Part shown: in pieces, positions 24,394 to 32,628 of the stretch
How the letters are laid out: each line of letters begins with the position of its first letter
Numbering within the stretch: the first letter of the stretch is position 1
Assembly (NCBI GenBank): GCA_900314825.1
Contig: OMWS01000017.1
Span: 1-47,123, forward strand
Reading direction: 5' to 3'
Length of the DNA stretch: 47,123 nt
From: an uncultured Veillonellaceae bacterium
GTDB lineage: Bacteria; Bacillota; Negativicutes; Selenomonadales; Selenomonadaceae
Program-made: the position numbers and the translations under genes
The notes under the pieces: model-generated
Database searches by the model: none
Told to the model about the DNA's origin: nothing
What the model saw: only the letters and a program-made list of their open reading frames with translations

Positions 24394-25188
24394 TTATGCC
24401 GTCGCCTGCGCCTCGCGGCCAATGCCGGCGAAGATGCGCGTCTGCGCCGCGACATCTGCCGCCCGCACGAGGCCTTCGCCGACGAGGATGCCGTCACAGC
24501 CAGCCTCGCAGAGCGTCTGCGCGTCCTCCGCTGTGAAGACGCCGCTCTCGCTGATCAGCGTGCGGCTGCGGTCGGCAAAGGGCAGCAGGTCGAGCGTCTG
24601 TTGGATGTGTGTCGTGAAGCTCACGAGGTTGCGGTTGTTGATACCGATGAATTCGGCCGGCGTCGCGAGCGCGGCCTCCATGTCACGACGGTCATGCACT
24701 TCGACGAGCGCGTCCATGCCGAGGCTCCACGTGAGATACAAATACTGTTTCAACTGCTCTGGCGTCAGGATGCGCGCGATAAGCAGGATGGCATCGGCGC
24801 CGAGCATCCGCGCTTCGTAAACCTGGTATTCGTCGATGACGAAATCCTTGCGCAGCAGCGGCAGCTCGACTTCCTTGCGAACTTTCTGGAAATCCTCGTT
24901 GCATCCGAGGAAATGAGGATCCGTGTGCACGGACAGCATGCTCGCGCCATTTGCTTCATAGATGTGTGCGAGCTCGACGACGGAATGCGAGCGCGTCAAG
25001 CGGCCTTTCGCCGGAGACTGGAGCTTGCACTCGGCGATGAGGCTCCACGGCTCGCTCGCGAAGCGCTCCGCCATGCGGAACGTGCTCGGGCGCAAATTGC
25101 GTTTGAGTTCTGCAAGCGGCAGGTCGCGCTTTGCCTGCGCGACGATGTCCTTCTTTTTCTCCACGATCTCTGCCAAAATATCTCTCAT
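24394..25188 (-). CDS. trpC: Indole-3-glycerol phosphate synthase
   Basis: A 264-residue TIM-barrel enzyme with LIAECKLQSPAKG (catalytic Lys region), LSVHTDPHFLG, LLRKDFVIDEYQVYEAR, FIGINNRNL and LISESGVFTAED. It closes the indole ring from CdRP. It is not fused to TrpF, whose gene overlaps its start by 4 bases. Confidence 0.96.
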   Translation of the reverse strand: MRDILAEIVEKKKDIVAQAKRDLPLAELKRNLRPSTFRMAERFASEPWSLIAECKLQSPAKGRLTRSHSVVELAHIYEANGASMLSVHTDPHFLGCNEDFQKVRKEVELPLLRKDFVIDEYQVYEARMLGADAILLIARILTPEQLKQYLYLTWSLGMDALVEVHDRRDMEAALATPAEFIGINNRNLVSFTTHIQQTLDLLPFADRSRTLISESGVFTAEDAQTLCEAGCDGILVGEGLVRAADVAAQTRIFAGIGREAQATA

Positions 25189-25832
25189 GATGCTGCTCCT
25201 TCTCGGGTGCTTTCGTTCACGGCCGCGACGGCTTTCATGAACGACTGGATTTTTTCGATGGATTTTTCGCCGTCCGTTTCGAGGCTGCCCGAAACGTCGA
25301 CGCCGAACGGATGGAAGGTTTGTTCGATTTCTGCGACATTGTCCTCGGCCACGCCGCCCGCGATGAGAAGCCGTGCTTTGAGCTCCGGCACCGCATCGAC
25401 GGCCTGCGCGGCCTCGCGCCAGGCGAAGCGCTGGCCCGTGCCGCCGGGGAGTTTCGCCGTACCGCTGTCGAGCAAAATGTATTTTGCTGGATATGCGGCA
25501 GCGTCTCGCGCATCAAATGTTTTGCTGTAACGATATGCTTTTATAATCGGCCGCTCGATTTGATTTGCATAAGCCACATCTTCGTGGCCGTGCAGCTGGA
25601 CGTAATCGAGGCCAACGTCCGCAGCAATCGCGTTCACGCGTTCGATCTCCTCATCAACAAAAACACCGACGGTCTTGACATGATGAAGTTCTTTTGCAAT
25701 CTTCGCGGCATCGTTCGGTGCGATATAACGATGGCTCTTCGGCCAGAAGATGAAGCCGATGAATGTCGCGCCTGCTTCCTCTGCCGCCCGCGCTGCCGCG
25801 AGCGTCTTCATGCCGCACAGTTTCGCTTTCAT
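25185..25832 (-). CDS. trpF: Phosphoribosylanthranilate isomerase
   Basis: A 215-residue TIM-barrel enzyme with KAKLCGMKTL (catalytic Cys), FIFWPKSHRYI, VGVFVDEEIE, YVQLHGHED, LLDSGTAKLPGGTGQRF and GVDVSGSLETDGEKS. It converts PRA to CdRP. The start at 25832 follows GAGGAGATTGC. It is the first gene after the T-box leader. The usual partner trpD, which makes its substrate, is missing here. Confidence 0.95.
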   Translation of the reverse strand: MKAKLCGMKTLAAARAAEEAGATFIGFIFWPKSHRYIAPNDAAKIAKELHHVKTVGVFVDEEIERVNAIAADVGLDYVQLHGHEDVAYANQIERPIIKAYRYSKTFDARDAAAYPAKYILLDSGTAKLPGGTGQRFAWREAAQAVDAVPELKARLLIAGGVAEDNVAEIEQTFHPFGVDVSGSLETDGEKSIEKIQSFMKAVAAVNESTREGAAS

Positions 25833-25879
25833 GCAATCTCCTCGTTTCCTTCGTCTCGATCGTCCTTGCAAATCATACA

Positions 25880-26215
25880 AAAAGCCCCGGCAGGAAGACA
25901 ACCTCCCTGCCGGGGCGTAACTCTCGCTGTGCCACCCAGCTTTCGCGCACGAAAACCATGCGCCTCTTCTCAGGTACGGGAAACAACTTCCGATTCCGAT
26001 ACCTTAGCCCGATAACGGAGGCGACCGTCCCAGCCTACTTGCCCATGAATGAATAAATTCATTGGTATTCGGTGGACTCTCACAGGACCATTCCCATGAC
26101 GCTGCTCGTCCGTCCTCGCACCTCCGGTCTCCCGGTCACGGACTCGCTTGGCAGCAACTCTTCATGCTACTCTTTCCTGCTCGAAGATTTACGATTTACA
26201 ACTTTGAACTTGTTG
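25880..26215 (-). promoter_or_regulatory. T-box leader of trpFCBA, probable tryptophan specifier
   Basis: Read on the minus strand: AGTA of the specifier loop (26168-26171), a 3' side GGGAA followed by TGG (26088-26090, Trp), and the antiterminator AAGCTGGGTGGCACAGCG (25925-25942). Its variable base C would pair with a G discriminator, as tRNA-Trp has. The terminator GCCCCGGCAGG/CCTGCCGGGGC (25884-25916) is followed by a T run. Low charged tRNA-Trp should allow read-through into trpF. The T-box has CACAG where CACCG is more usual. Confidence 0.88.
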
Positions 26216-26221
26216 GGTCTT

Positions 26222-26250
26222 ATGATAAAACGAAATTGTAACGTTGTCAA
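26222..26250 (-). promoter_or_regulatory. Promoter of the trp T-box leader
   Basis: Minus strand TTGACA (26245-26250), exactly 17 bases, TATCAT (26222-26227). Confidence 0.88.
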
Positions 26251-26292
26251 CCCTCATGCGAAAATTTGTTCATCCAAATTCCGGATGGATGT

Positions 26293-26982
26293 TCAATCCT
26301 CCTCCACGTTGCCATCATCAAAATCGCAACGCGGGCCGCGGCCATAGCCGCAGCGATCGTCATCGAGATACAGATCGTGTGTATCAACGCCGAGCTCGCG
26401 CGCGACATCATGCCAACGGTTGTTGATGCGCTTGCGATCCAGCACATTTTGGATGTCCTTGCCCGACGCTTTTGCCAGCGCGGCCGCCATGCGGATGTCA
26501 TGCGTATCGTAGCCATCCTGGATGAGCTTCAGCGCCGTCTCGCGGTCGAGGACGTCCTGCTCCGCAAGATGGCGCGCCTCCATCGCGCAGTACCCTGCCC
26601 GCACCTGTTCGCGCGTGATGCCGAGCTGCTTTTCCACGCCGCGCCACGTCACGTCGTCCGTCTTGCAAGAGAGCACTTCGTCAAAAGATTTCCCGCTCAC
26701 GCTCGCAAGCATCGCCGCACGCCCGATGTCGCGGAAATCGCGGCCGTCTTCGATGGCCTTCTGCACAGCCTCCTGATTAACGCCAAAGGCTTCTGCGATG
26801 CGCTGTGCTGCTTCGGCTGGCGCGACCTCGCGCATCGGCATCCCCGGCTGCCCCTGTGCGCAGACGAGACGATTCCCCTGCGGCGGCCGGTTCTGCGCGT
26901 GTCCATAGCCGAAAATGCCGCCGCCAATGAGCAGCACGCCGAGTGCCATGCCCAAGAGCATTTTTCCTCGATAGCTCATCAT
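26293..26982 (-). CDS. Exported protein with two internal repeats, unknown function
   Basis: 229 residues with a signal sequence (MLLGMALGVLLIGGGIFGYG then HAQ). I do not recognise the family. Two repeats of about 48 residues are aligned by eye: DGRDFRDIGRAAMLASVSGK followed by a VLSC..DDVTWRGVEKQLGI block, and DGYDTHDIRMAAALAKASGK followed by a VLDR..INNRWHDVARELGV block. Each ends in W..V...LG. The C-terminus is acidic (DDGNVEED). The pattern suggests small helical modules acting outside the membrane. GAGG stands 12 bases before the first ATG. Its promoter carries three 11-base direct repeats, so it is probably induced by an OmpR/PhoB-type response regulator. Confidence 0.78.
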   Translation of the reverse strand: MMSYRGKMLLGMALGVLLIGGGIFGYGHAQNRPPQGNRLVCAQGQPGMPMREVAPAEAAQRIAEAFGVNQEAVQKAIEDGRDFRDIGRAAMLASVSGKSFDEVLSCKTDDVTWRGVEKQLGITREQVRAGYCAMEARHLAEQDVLDRETALKLIQDGYDTHDIRMAAALAKASGKDIQNVLDRKRINNRWHDVARELGVDTHDLYLDDDRCGYGRGPRCDFDDGNVEED

Positions 26983-27083
26983 AAGCTTTGCACCTCACAT
27001 TTGTTGTCAGATTTTTCTCTTCATTCAAATTTTTTGTTCGAGTTTTACGGCTTCCCCATGGTCAGGGAATCTTCCGTGCTGTT

Positions 27084-27132
27084 AGTATAGCGGGCAGCCG
27101 TTAGGCCGCCGTTACGCCGCTGTTAGAATGGA
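27084..27132 (-). promoter_or_regulatory. Promoter with three 11-bp direct repeats
   Basis: Minus strand: CTAACAGCGGC, GTAACGGCGGC, CTAACGGCTG at exact 11-base steps (GTTA on the plus strand at 27100, 27111 and 27122), then TATACT (27084-27089). No consensus -35 box is present; the repeats occupy that place, the arrangement of OmpR/PhoB-class activated promoters. The region 26983-27083 is its leader. Confidence 0.65.
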
Positions 27133-27191
27133 ATTCATACCACAACAAAAACGTCCGCGCATTTTCTGAACTTCATCCAAGAAAAAAAACA

Positions 27192-27220
27192 AGGACATTT
27201 CGGCATTCATGTCGTATAAT
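27192..27220 (+). promoter_or_regulatory. Promoter of the 68-residue protein gene
   Basis: AGGACA (weak -35, 27192-27197), 17 bases, TATAAT (27215-27220). Confidence 0.6.
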
Positions 27221-27254
27221 AAGTAACAGCACAGTTTGAAAAGAGGTGACACAG

Positions 27255-27461
27255 ATGACGGATCAGGAACTCACGCAGCTCGTGCAGGATAAGCTCAACG
27301 AGGCTTACAAAGCAAATGAGCACCCCCACAAGTTCTTCATCACGGCCAATGGCCGCGGCGTCACGGACGGCGGCGATCTTTACAACGCGGTCCTGCAGGA
27401 TGTCATGCGCGTCATGCAGCAGGCGATGACGGACATCCTCAAAGAGGTGCTGAAGAAATAA
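27255..27461 (+). CDS. Small helical protein, unknown function
   Basis: 68 residues beginning MTDQELTQLVQDKLNEAYKA, with a central FFITANGRGVTDGGDLYNAV and a C-terminal helix MQQAMTDILKEVLKK. No signal or membrane segment. I do not recognise the family. AGAGG lies 8 bases before the ATG; a promoter and a strong terminator make it a clean monocistronic gene. Confidence 0.75.
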   Translation: MTDQELTQLVQDKLNEAYKANEHPHKFFITANGRGVTDGGDLYNAVLQDVMRVMQQAMTDILKEVLKK

Positions 27462-27478
27462 GCGTCTCGCATCCAAGG

Positions 27479-27525
27479 CAACAGCCCGTTTTGACGGCAG
27501 CGTCAAGACGGGCTGTTTCTTTTTT
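27479..27525 (+). terminator. Terminator after the small protein gene
   Basis: AACAGCCCGTTTTGAC and GTCAAGACGGGCTGTT stem followed by TTCTTTTTT. Confidence 0.88.
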
Positions 27526-27534
27526 CGCACGTAA

Positions 27535-27577
27535 AAAATCCGCAGGCCGCTTGGAAAGACCAAGCTCCTGCGGATGC
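27535..27577 (-). terminator. Terminator after phoU
   Basis: ATCCGCAGG, then GCTTGG, pairing with CCAAGC, then CCTGCGGAT; on the minus strand it is followed by a run of T. Confidence 0.85.
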
Positions 27578-27601
27578 TGTTGCAAAAGGAATAAGCGTTC
27601 T

Positions 27602-28297
27602 TCACATTTTCTCGTATCTGGCTTTCTTCGTGCGGATGCGCTCGGCCGTCTCGAGATAAACGACCCACTCCGCGATGTTGACGGCATGATCGCCGATGCG
27701 CTCGAGGAAGCGCGCGATGAAGAGGAGCTTCGTCGCTTCTTCCGGATGCGTGCCGCTTTCCGTGACGAAGTGCGAGAGCGAATAGAACGTGCGCTGGAAG
27801 ATGTCATCCATGCGCTTGTCCATGTGACGCACGTCGTCCGCGAGCCGGACATTCGCGTCGCGGTACGCTTCCATCGCCTTCGCGACCATCAGGGTGGCGC
27901 AGTCGCCGAGCTCTTTGACGAGCGCCGCATGCTCGTCATCGAGCAGCTCTCCATCCGTCTTCGCCGTGCGCGCGATGTCGAACGCGTGATCGCCGATGCG
28001 CTCGATGTCCGTCGAAATCTTGAAGCCCGTCGCGATGACGCGCAGGTCATGGGCAATCGGCTGCTGCTTCGCGATGAGCAGGATGCAGTCATCCTCGATC
28101 TCGACGATCATGTCATCGATCTCGTCGTCTTCGTTCATGACGCGCGTCGCGAGCGCGTGATCGTTTTCCATCAGCGACTGCATGGCGCGTCGGACGGCGG
28201 CTTCCGCACGGAGACCCATCTGGTAGACCTTGTCCTGGACTTTGGCGAGTTCCTGGATGTACTCCTGGCGCGTCTTTTGCACTTCGATCACTGCCAT
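27602..28297 (-). CDS. phoU: Phosphate transport regulator PhoU
   Basis: A 231-residue all-helical protein with the duplicated PhoU three-helix repeat. Each half has the metal-binding E..(I/L)GDHA motif: [14 protein letters not shown] and [15 protein letters not shown]. It restrains the Pst transporter and Pho signalling when phosphate is ample. Its ATG overlaps the pstB stop (TGATG). It closes the ppx-ppk-pstB-phoU unit. Confidence 0.95.
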   Translation of the reverse strand: MAVIEVQKTRQEYIQELAKVQDKVYQMGLRAEAAVRRAMQSLMENDHALATRVMNEDDEIDDMIVEIEDDCILLIAKQQPIAHDLRVIATGFKISTDIERIGDHAFDIARTAKTDGELLDDEHAALVKELGDCATLMVAKAMEAYRDANVRLADDVRHMDKRMDDIFQRTFYSLSHFVTESGTHPEEATKLLFIARFLERIGDHAVNIAEWVVYLETAERIRTKKARYEKM

Positions 28298-29046
28298 CAG
28301 CCGAACCTCCCCGTGATGTAGTCTTCCGTCTTCTTGTCGTGCGGCTTCGTGAAGATGACATCCGTCTTGTCATGCTCGATGAGCTTGCCATTCAAGAAGA
28401 ATGCCGTGTAGTCCGAGACGCGCGCAGCCTGCTGCATGTTGTGCGTGACCATGACGATCGTGAAGTCTTTCTTGATCTCGGAGACGAGCTCCTCAATCTT
28501 CATCGTCGAGATCGGGTCGAGCGCCGAGCACGGCTCGTCCATGAGGACGACTTCCGGCGAGACGGCCATGACGCGCGCGATGCAGAGGCGCTGCTGCTGG
28601 CCGCCGGACATGCCCATGGCTGACGCGTGGAGACGGTCTTTGACTTCGTCCCAGAGCGCCGCGCCCTTGAGGCTCTTTTCGACGATCTCATCGAGTTTTT
28701 TCTTATCCTTCATGCCATGGACGCGGCAGCCATAGGCCACATTGTCATAGATGGACATGGGAAAAGGATTCGGACGCTGGAACACCATGCCGACCCGCTT
28801 GCGAAGCTCGACGAGGTCGGTGTCCTGCGCGTAGATGTCTTCCCCGTCCAGCGTGATGTCTCCTTCGACGCGCACGCCGTCGATGAGGTCGTTCATGCGG
28901 TTCAGCGTGCGCAAAAACGTCGACTTGCCGCAGCCGGACGGCCCGATGAGGGCGACGACCTGATGCTCCGGCACGGGCAGGTTGACGTCGAAGAGCGCCT
29001 GGTGCTCGCCGTAGAACAGGTTGAGCTTTTCTACGTTCATTTTCAT
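28297..29046 (-). CDS. pstB: Phosphate ABC transporter ATPase PstB
   Basis: 249 residues: [17 protein letters not shown], Walker [21 protein letters not shown] (the RTLNRMNDL tail is diagnostic of PstB), [15 protein letters not shown], signature [15 protein letters not shown], Walker [14 protein letters not shown] and [12 protein letters not shown]. It powers phosphate uptake. Unusually it lies directly after ppk; pstS, pstC and pstA are not in the window. GGAGG is 12 bases from the ATG, rather distant. Repeat copy f fills the space between ppk and this gene. Confidence 0.95.
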   Translation of the reverse strand: MKMNVEKLNLFYGEHQALFDVNLPVPEHQVVALIGPSGCGKSTFLRTLNRMNDLIDGVRVEGDITLDGEDIYAQDTDLVELRKRVGMVFQRPNPFPMSIYDNVAYGCRVHGMKDKKKLDEIVEKSLKGAALWDEVKDRLHASAMGMSGGQQQRLCIARVMAVSPEVVLMDEPCSALDPISTMKIEELVSEIKKDFTIVMVTHNMQQAARVSDYTAFFLNGKLIEHDKTDVIFTKPHDKKTEDYITGRFG

Positions 29047-29074
29047 GGTGTTCGTGTGCCTCCTAAGGTCTTAT

Positions 29075-29224
29075 GCGCACCCGCGCATCAATATATCCTG
29101 CGAACTCTTTTGCCCTGCAAGGGACCCTCTCCACCGCTTCGCGGTCCCCCAACCACAAGGGTATAAGCGACCGCATCGGCGCTGAAGCGCCGTGCGTCTG
29201 CTTATCTCCCAGTGGGAGAGGCTT
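29075..29224. repeat. Mosaic element (copy f) between ppk and pstB
   Basis: It holds GCGCACCCGCG (29075-29085) and TCCTGCGAACTC (29096-29107) shared with copy e, then ACCCTCTCC, CACCGCTTCGCGGT, the 43-base module at 29163-29205 (ATAAGCGACC, centre GGCGCTGAAGCGCC, end GTCTGCTTAT), and the closing hairpin CTCCCAGTGGGAG. The left CCTCCCCC hairpin is absent or replaced. The right end touches the ppk stop codon at 29226. Confidence 0.85.
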
Positions 29225-29225
29225 A

Positions 29226-31385
29226 TTAGGGTTGCACGCGCGCTTTTGCGCGTTTCATGAATTCATCCTGGGAATTCATGCCGTTGTCGGGCCGGATGTG
29301 ATGATAGCAACCATCTTGGCCGATGCGGCGGCCTTTCTTCGTGTCGTGGAACTGGATGTCGAACATCTCGAGGATCTGGTCTTTGAGCTCCTGCCGCTCG
29401 ATAGGGCAAGCGACCTCGACGCGGTTCTCCGTGTTGCGCGTCATCCAGTCGGCAGACGCGATGTAGAGCTTCGTCTGCGGCCCCTGGCCAAACGCGTAAA
29501 TGCGCGCGTGCTCGAGATAGCGCCCGACGATGTTGTGGATGTGGATGTTCTCCGTGAGTCCTGGGATGCGCGGCACGAGGCAGCAGATGCCGCGCACGAC
29601 CATGTCGATGCGCACGCCCGCCGCGCCCGCTTTCTGCAGCGCGTCGATGAGCTCGCGATCCGTGATGGAATTGATCTTCAGGCGGATGCCGCACGGCTCG
29701 CCGCGCTCGGCCTTGCCGATCTCTTCCTTGATCATCACGAGGATCTTCTGCTTCAGCGACGACGGCGCGACGAGCAGCTTCTCGTAATTGCCGTTGAGGT
29801 TCGAGATGCCCATATTGCGGAAGAACATCGCCGCGTCGCGGCCGATGGATTGGTCGGCCGTCATGAGCGCGTAGTCCGTGTAGAGATGCGCGGTCTTTGC
29901 GTTGAAATTGCCCGTGCCGACGTAGGTCAGATAGGACACCTTGTTGTCGCGGTGCTCCGTGATGAGGCAGACTTTCGCATGGACTTTGTAGCCTTCGAAA
30001 CCATACAGGATATGCACGCCCGCATCGCGCAGGCTGTCGACCCAGTCCATGTTGTTCTGCTCGTCAAAGCGCGCCTTGAGCTCCAAGAGCACCGTAACCT
30101 CCTTGCCGAGCTCGGCCGCGAGGATCAGGTAATTCATGAGCTTGACATGGCCTTTGCCGACGCGGTAAATCGTGATGCGAATGGAGACGACGTCTTTCGA
30201 ATTGACCGCCTCGCGCAGCACCTGAAGGAAAATGCCGAAGTCCTCGTACGGGTACGAAAGCAGCACGTCTTTTTCGCGGATGACGTCCATCATCGGCGTG
30301 TCGCCGAAGCGCTCGAGCCCTGTCACGCAATCATACGGAGGATAGCAGAGCTCCGTACGCTGCGCGCCGGAGAAATGATCTTCGAGGCCATAAACATAGC
30401 CGAGCGTCAGCGGCGTGCGCGTGACGATGCACTGCTCCATCGGGATGCCGAGGCGCTTCGAGAGCCACGGCGCGACGAGGCTGTCGCCTTGCGTCTGCAC
30501 TTCGAGGCGTACCGGCGGCAGCAGGCGGCGCTTTTTCAGCATATTCTTCATCTGCTTGACGTAGTCCGCGCCGTAATCGACTTCTTCATCGTCCGGGTTG
30601 ATGTCGGCATCGCGCGTGACCGTGAAGACCGAGCGGTCGATGATCGGATAGTTCATGAAAATCTTGTCGAGATACGCCTGGATGAGCTCTTCCTGCAGCA
30701 CGTAGCCCATGCGGTTGCCGGGCGCCAAAAGGAAGCGCGGCAGCGACGGCGCGAGCGGCACCATGCCGAGCGTGACGTGGCGCTCGTGCTTGAGGAGCGC
30801 GCCGACGAGGAGCTCCTTGTTCTCGAGATGCGGGAACGGATGATGGAGGTCGATGACCTGCGGCGAGAGCACCGGCAGCAGCTGCTCGCGGAAATATTGC
30901 TCGAAATACTGCCGCTCCTCGAGCCCCATGTCATCGACGTGCAGATGCACGATGCCATGCGCTTCGAGCTCTTTCTTGAGCTTCTGGTAAATGTCGTCGC
31001 GTTTCTTGTACAGGTGCGGCATCTCGGCAAAAATCGCAGAGAGCTGCTGCCCCGGCGTCATGCCGCCCTTGTTTTCCATCTTGTCGGGCTGGATGCGCTT
31101 GAGATCGAACAAGCTGCCGACGCGCACCATGAAGAACTCATCGAGGTTGCTCGTGAAGATCTCGACGAACTTCATGCGCTCGAAGAGCGGCACGGTGGGA
31201 TCTGTCGCCTCATCGAGCACGCGCTCATTGAACCGCAGCCACGACAGCTCGCGGTTCTGCGTGTAGCTCGTGTCGACGGCCGCGCCCGCATAGCGATGGA
31301 TATCCATGAGCTGCGGCTCACGTTCGTCGTCATCGTCGTCGTCCGGCACGTAGCCCAGTTTCCTGCGGATGTCCCGCATACTCAT
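29226..31385 (-). CDS. ppk: Polyphosphate kinase 1
   Basis: A 719-residue PPK1 with the full domain order: N-terminal YTQNRELSWLRFNERVL and SNLDEFFMVRV, head domain, then two phospholipase-D-like domains. The phosphorylated His lies in GYKVHAKVCLI and the second His in YLEHARIYAF; TYVGTGNFN is the linker motif. The enzyme makes polyphosphate from ATP reversibly. The extreme N-terminus has an acidic run (PDDDDDDERE) not usual for the family. The start overlaps the end of ppx by 4 bases, so the opposing enzymes are made together. Confidence 0.96.
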   Translation of the reverse strand: MSMRDIRRKLGYVPDDDDDDEREPQLMDIHRYAGAAVDTSYTQNRELSWLRFNERVLDEATDPTVPLFERMKFVEIFTSNLDEFFMVRVGSLFDLKRIQPDKMENKGGMTPGQQLSAIFAEMPHLYKKRDDIYQKLKKELEAHGIVHLHVDDMGLEERQYFEQYFREQLLPVLSPQVIDLHHPFPHLENKELLVGALLKHERHVTLGMVPLAPSLPRFLLAPGNRMGYVLQEELIQAYLDKIFMNYPIIDRSVFTVTRDADINPDDEEVDYGADYVKQMKNMLKKRRLLPPVRLEVQTQGDSLVAPWLSKRLGIPMEQCIVTRTPLTLGYVYGLEDHFSGAQRTELCYPPYDCVTGLERFGDTPMMDVIREKDVLLSYPYEDFGIFLQVLREAVNSKDVVSIRITIYRVGKGHVKLMNYLILAAELGKEVTVLLELKARFDEQNNMDWVDSLRDAGVHILYGFEGYKVHAKVCLITEHRDNKVSYLTYVGTGNFNAKTAHLYTDYALMTADQSIGRDAAMFFRNMGISNLNGNYEKLLVAPSSLKQKILVMIKEEIGKAERGEPCGIRLKINSITDRELIDALQKAGAAGVRIDMVVRGICCLVPRIPGLTENIHIHNIVGRYLEHARIYAFGQGPQTKLYIASADWMTRNTENRVEVACPIERQELKDQILEMFDIQFHDTKKGRRIGQDGCYHHIRPDNGMNSQDEFMKRAKARVQP

Positions 31386-32356
31386 TCACCCTCCTGATTT
31401 TCCGGCGCAGCTGCTCCCTCTGCAAGTTCCTCGGGCGCAGGCGTGTCGTTTTTCAGCACATAGCGATAGAGATAGCCATCACGGACGCCGGCGCGCGTGA
31501 CCTCGACGTATTCGCTCTTGAAATGTTTCACGAGCGTGTAGAGGATGATCATGCCCGGGAGCACCGTGCGCACGCGGTCAGGGACGACCTTCAGGAGCAC
31601 TTCGAGCGTCTCGACGGGAATGGCCTCGCCTTCCTCGTTTTCGAGGAGCTTCAAGATTTTCTTGATGTTCGGCGCCTTGATCTGCATATTCGAGATTGGC
31701 AGTTGGAACAGGTAATTGTTCAGCTTGCACGCCGCGCGGCTCGTGCCGCCGACGCCGCAGACAACCTTGTATTCGCCATAGTTGAGGTCGGCATCCTGCT
31801 TGAGGAGGTTCAGCACCATCTGCTTGATGGCCTTGCGCTCGGCGCGGCTCGGCAGCAGGTTCGTGACGTAGCGGTCATACGTGTTGAGCGAGCCGATGGG
31901 CAGCGACACTTTTTTCTTGATTTCGCCATCCTTGTAGACGACGAGCTCCGTCGACGCACCGCCGATATCGATCAAGAGACCGTCCGTGACCTCGACGGCA
32001 TGCGACGCGCCGACGAAGTCAAGCTCCGCCTCCGTCTCGCCGGAGATGACTTCGATCTTGATGCCCGTGCGCTCCGTGATTTCCTCGACAGCCGCCCGGC
32101 TGTTCGCCGCGTTGCGCAACGCCGCCGTCGCGAAGACATGGTAATTCGTGATGGAGAGATCCTGCAAGATCGTGCGGAACTCCGTCAGCACCTCGCACGC
32201 GCGGTTCACGCCCTCGGGAAGCATCTGCCCGTTCTTCACATACGAAGCGAGCCCGACGGACTCCTTCTTGCCCATGACGAGCGAGAATCTCCCGTTCTCG
32301 AGTTTGTAGATGTTCATGCGGACGGTGTTCGAGCCGACATCGATGATGGCATACAT
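31382..32356 (-). CDS. ppx: Exopolyphosphatase / GppA-type phosphatase
   Basis: A 324-residue ASKHA-fold enzyme of the short Ppx/GppA form: IIDVGSNTVRMNIY, FATAALRNAAN, VISGETEAELDF, LLIDIGGASTELVV and GVGGTSRAA. It hydrolyses polyphosphate from the ends, or pppGpp. It lacks the C-terminal HD-like domain of long enzymes and ends in a low-complexity Ala/Glu tail. The start at 32356 follows AAGGGG by 8 bases. It is the first gene of the phosphate unit, with the Pho-box-like array about 65-90 bases upstream. Confidence 0.92.
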   Translation of the reverse strand: MYAIIDVGSNTVRMNIYKLENGRFSLVMGKKESVGLASYVKNGQMLPEGVNRACEVLTEFRTILQDLSITNYHVFATAALRNAANSRAAVEEITERTGIKIEVISGETEAELDFVGASHAVEVTDGLLIDIGGASTELVVYKDGEIKKKVSLPIGSLNTYDRYVTNLLPSRAERKAIKQMVLNLLKQDADLNYGEYKVVCGVGGTSRAACKLNNYLFQLPISNMQIKAPNIKKILKLLENEEGEAIPVETLEVLLKVVPDRVRTVLPGMIILYTLVKHFKSEYVEVTRAGVRDGYLYRYVLKNDTPAPEELAEGAAAPENQEGE

Positions 32357-32392
32357 GATGGTTTCCCCTTTCGTATCTCTGATACACGTTGA

Positions 32393-32446
32393 ATGATAAC
32401 ACCGCAACTGCACCGGATTGTTTCGGTTTTGTTACGATTATGTAAA
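32393..32446 (-). promoter_or_regulatory. Pho-box-like array and promoter of ppx-ppk-pstB-phoU
   Basis: Minus strand TTTACA-N5-GTAACA-N5-GAAACA (32441-32446, 32430-32435, 32419-32424), three 6-mers at 11-base steps, close to the TTAACA-type boxes of PhoP/PhoB regulators. A TATCAT -10 follows at 32393-32398; the third box covers the -35 position. Regulation by phosphate starvation is inferred from sequence and gene content. The rest of 32447-32564 shows nothing else. Confidence 0.68.
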
Positions 32447-32564
32447 TCATTTTATCGTGACAGCGTAGGATTTTCAAGCTTTTTCCGAAGGATTGCAAGC
32501 AACGAGCGTGTAGTTTGCGCGCAGTACAAAACAGCGGGACCAGCATGGAATCTTCTGGAATTCA

Positions 32565-32600
32565 ACAAAAAAGAAGCAGGCACGCATCTGCGCACCTGCA
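32565..32600 (-). terminator. Terminator after rhaM
   Basis: GCAGGCACGC-atct-GCGCACCTGC stem with T's on the minus strand (CAAAAAAG on the plus strand) ends the rhamnose unit. Confidence 0.8.
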
Positions 32601-32628
32601 AATCTTGAAGGGAATCAAGGGACTTTCA

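Noticed and set aside
28297..29046. pstB as a fragment of a deleted pst operon
   Set aside because: The gene is intact, translationally coupled to phoU and placed in a phosphate-themed unit; pstSCA may be elsewhere, so a deletion cannot be claimed.
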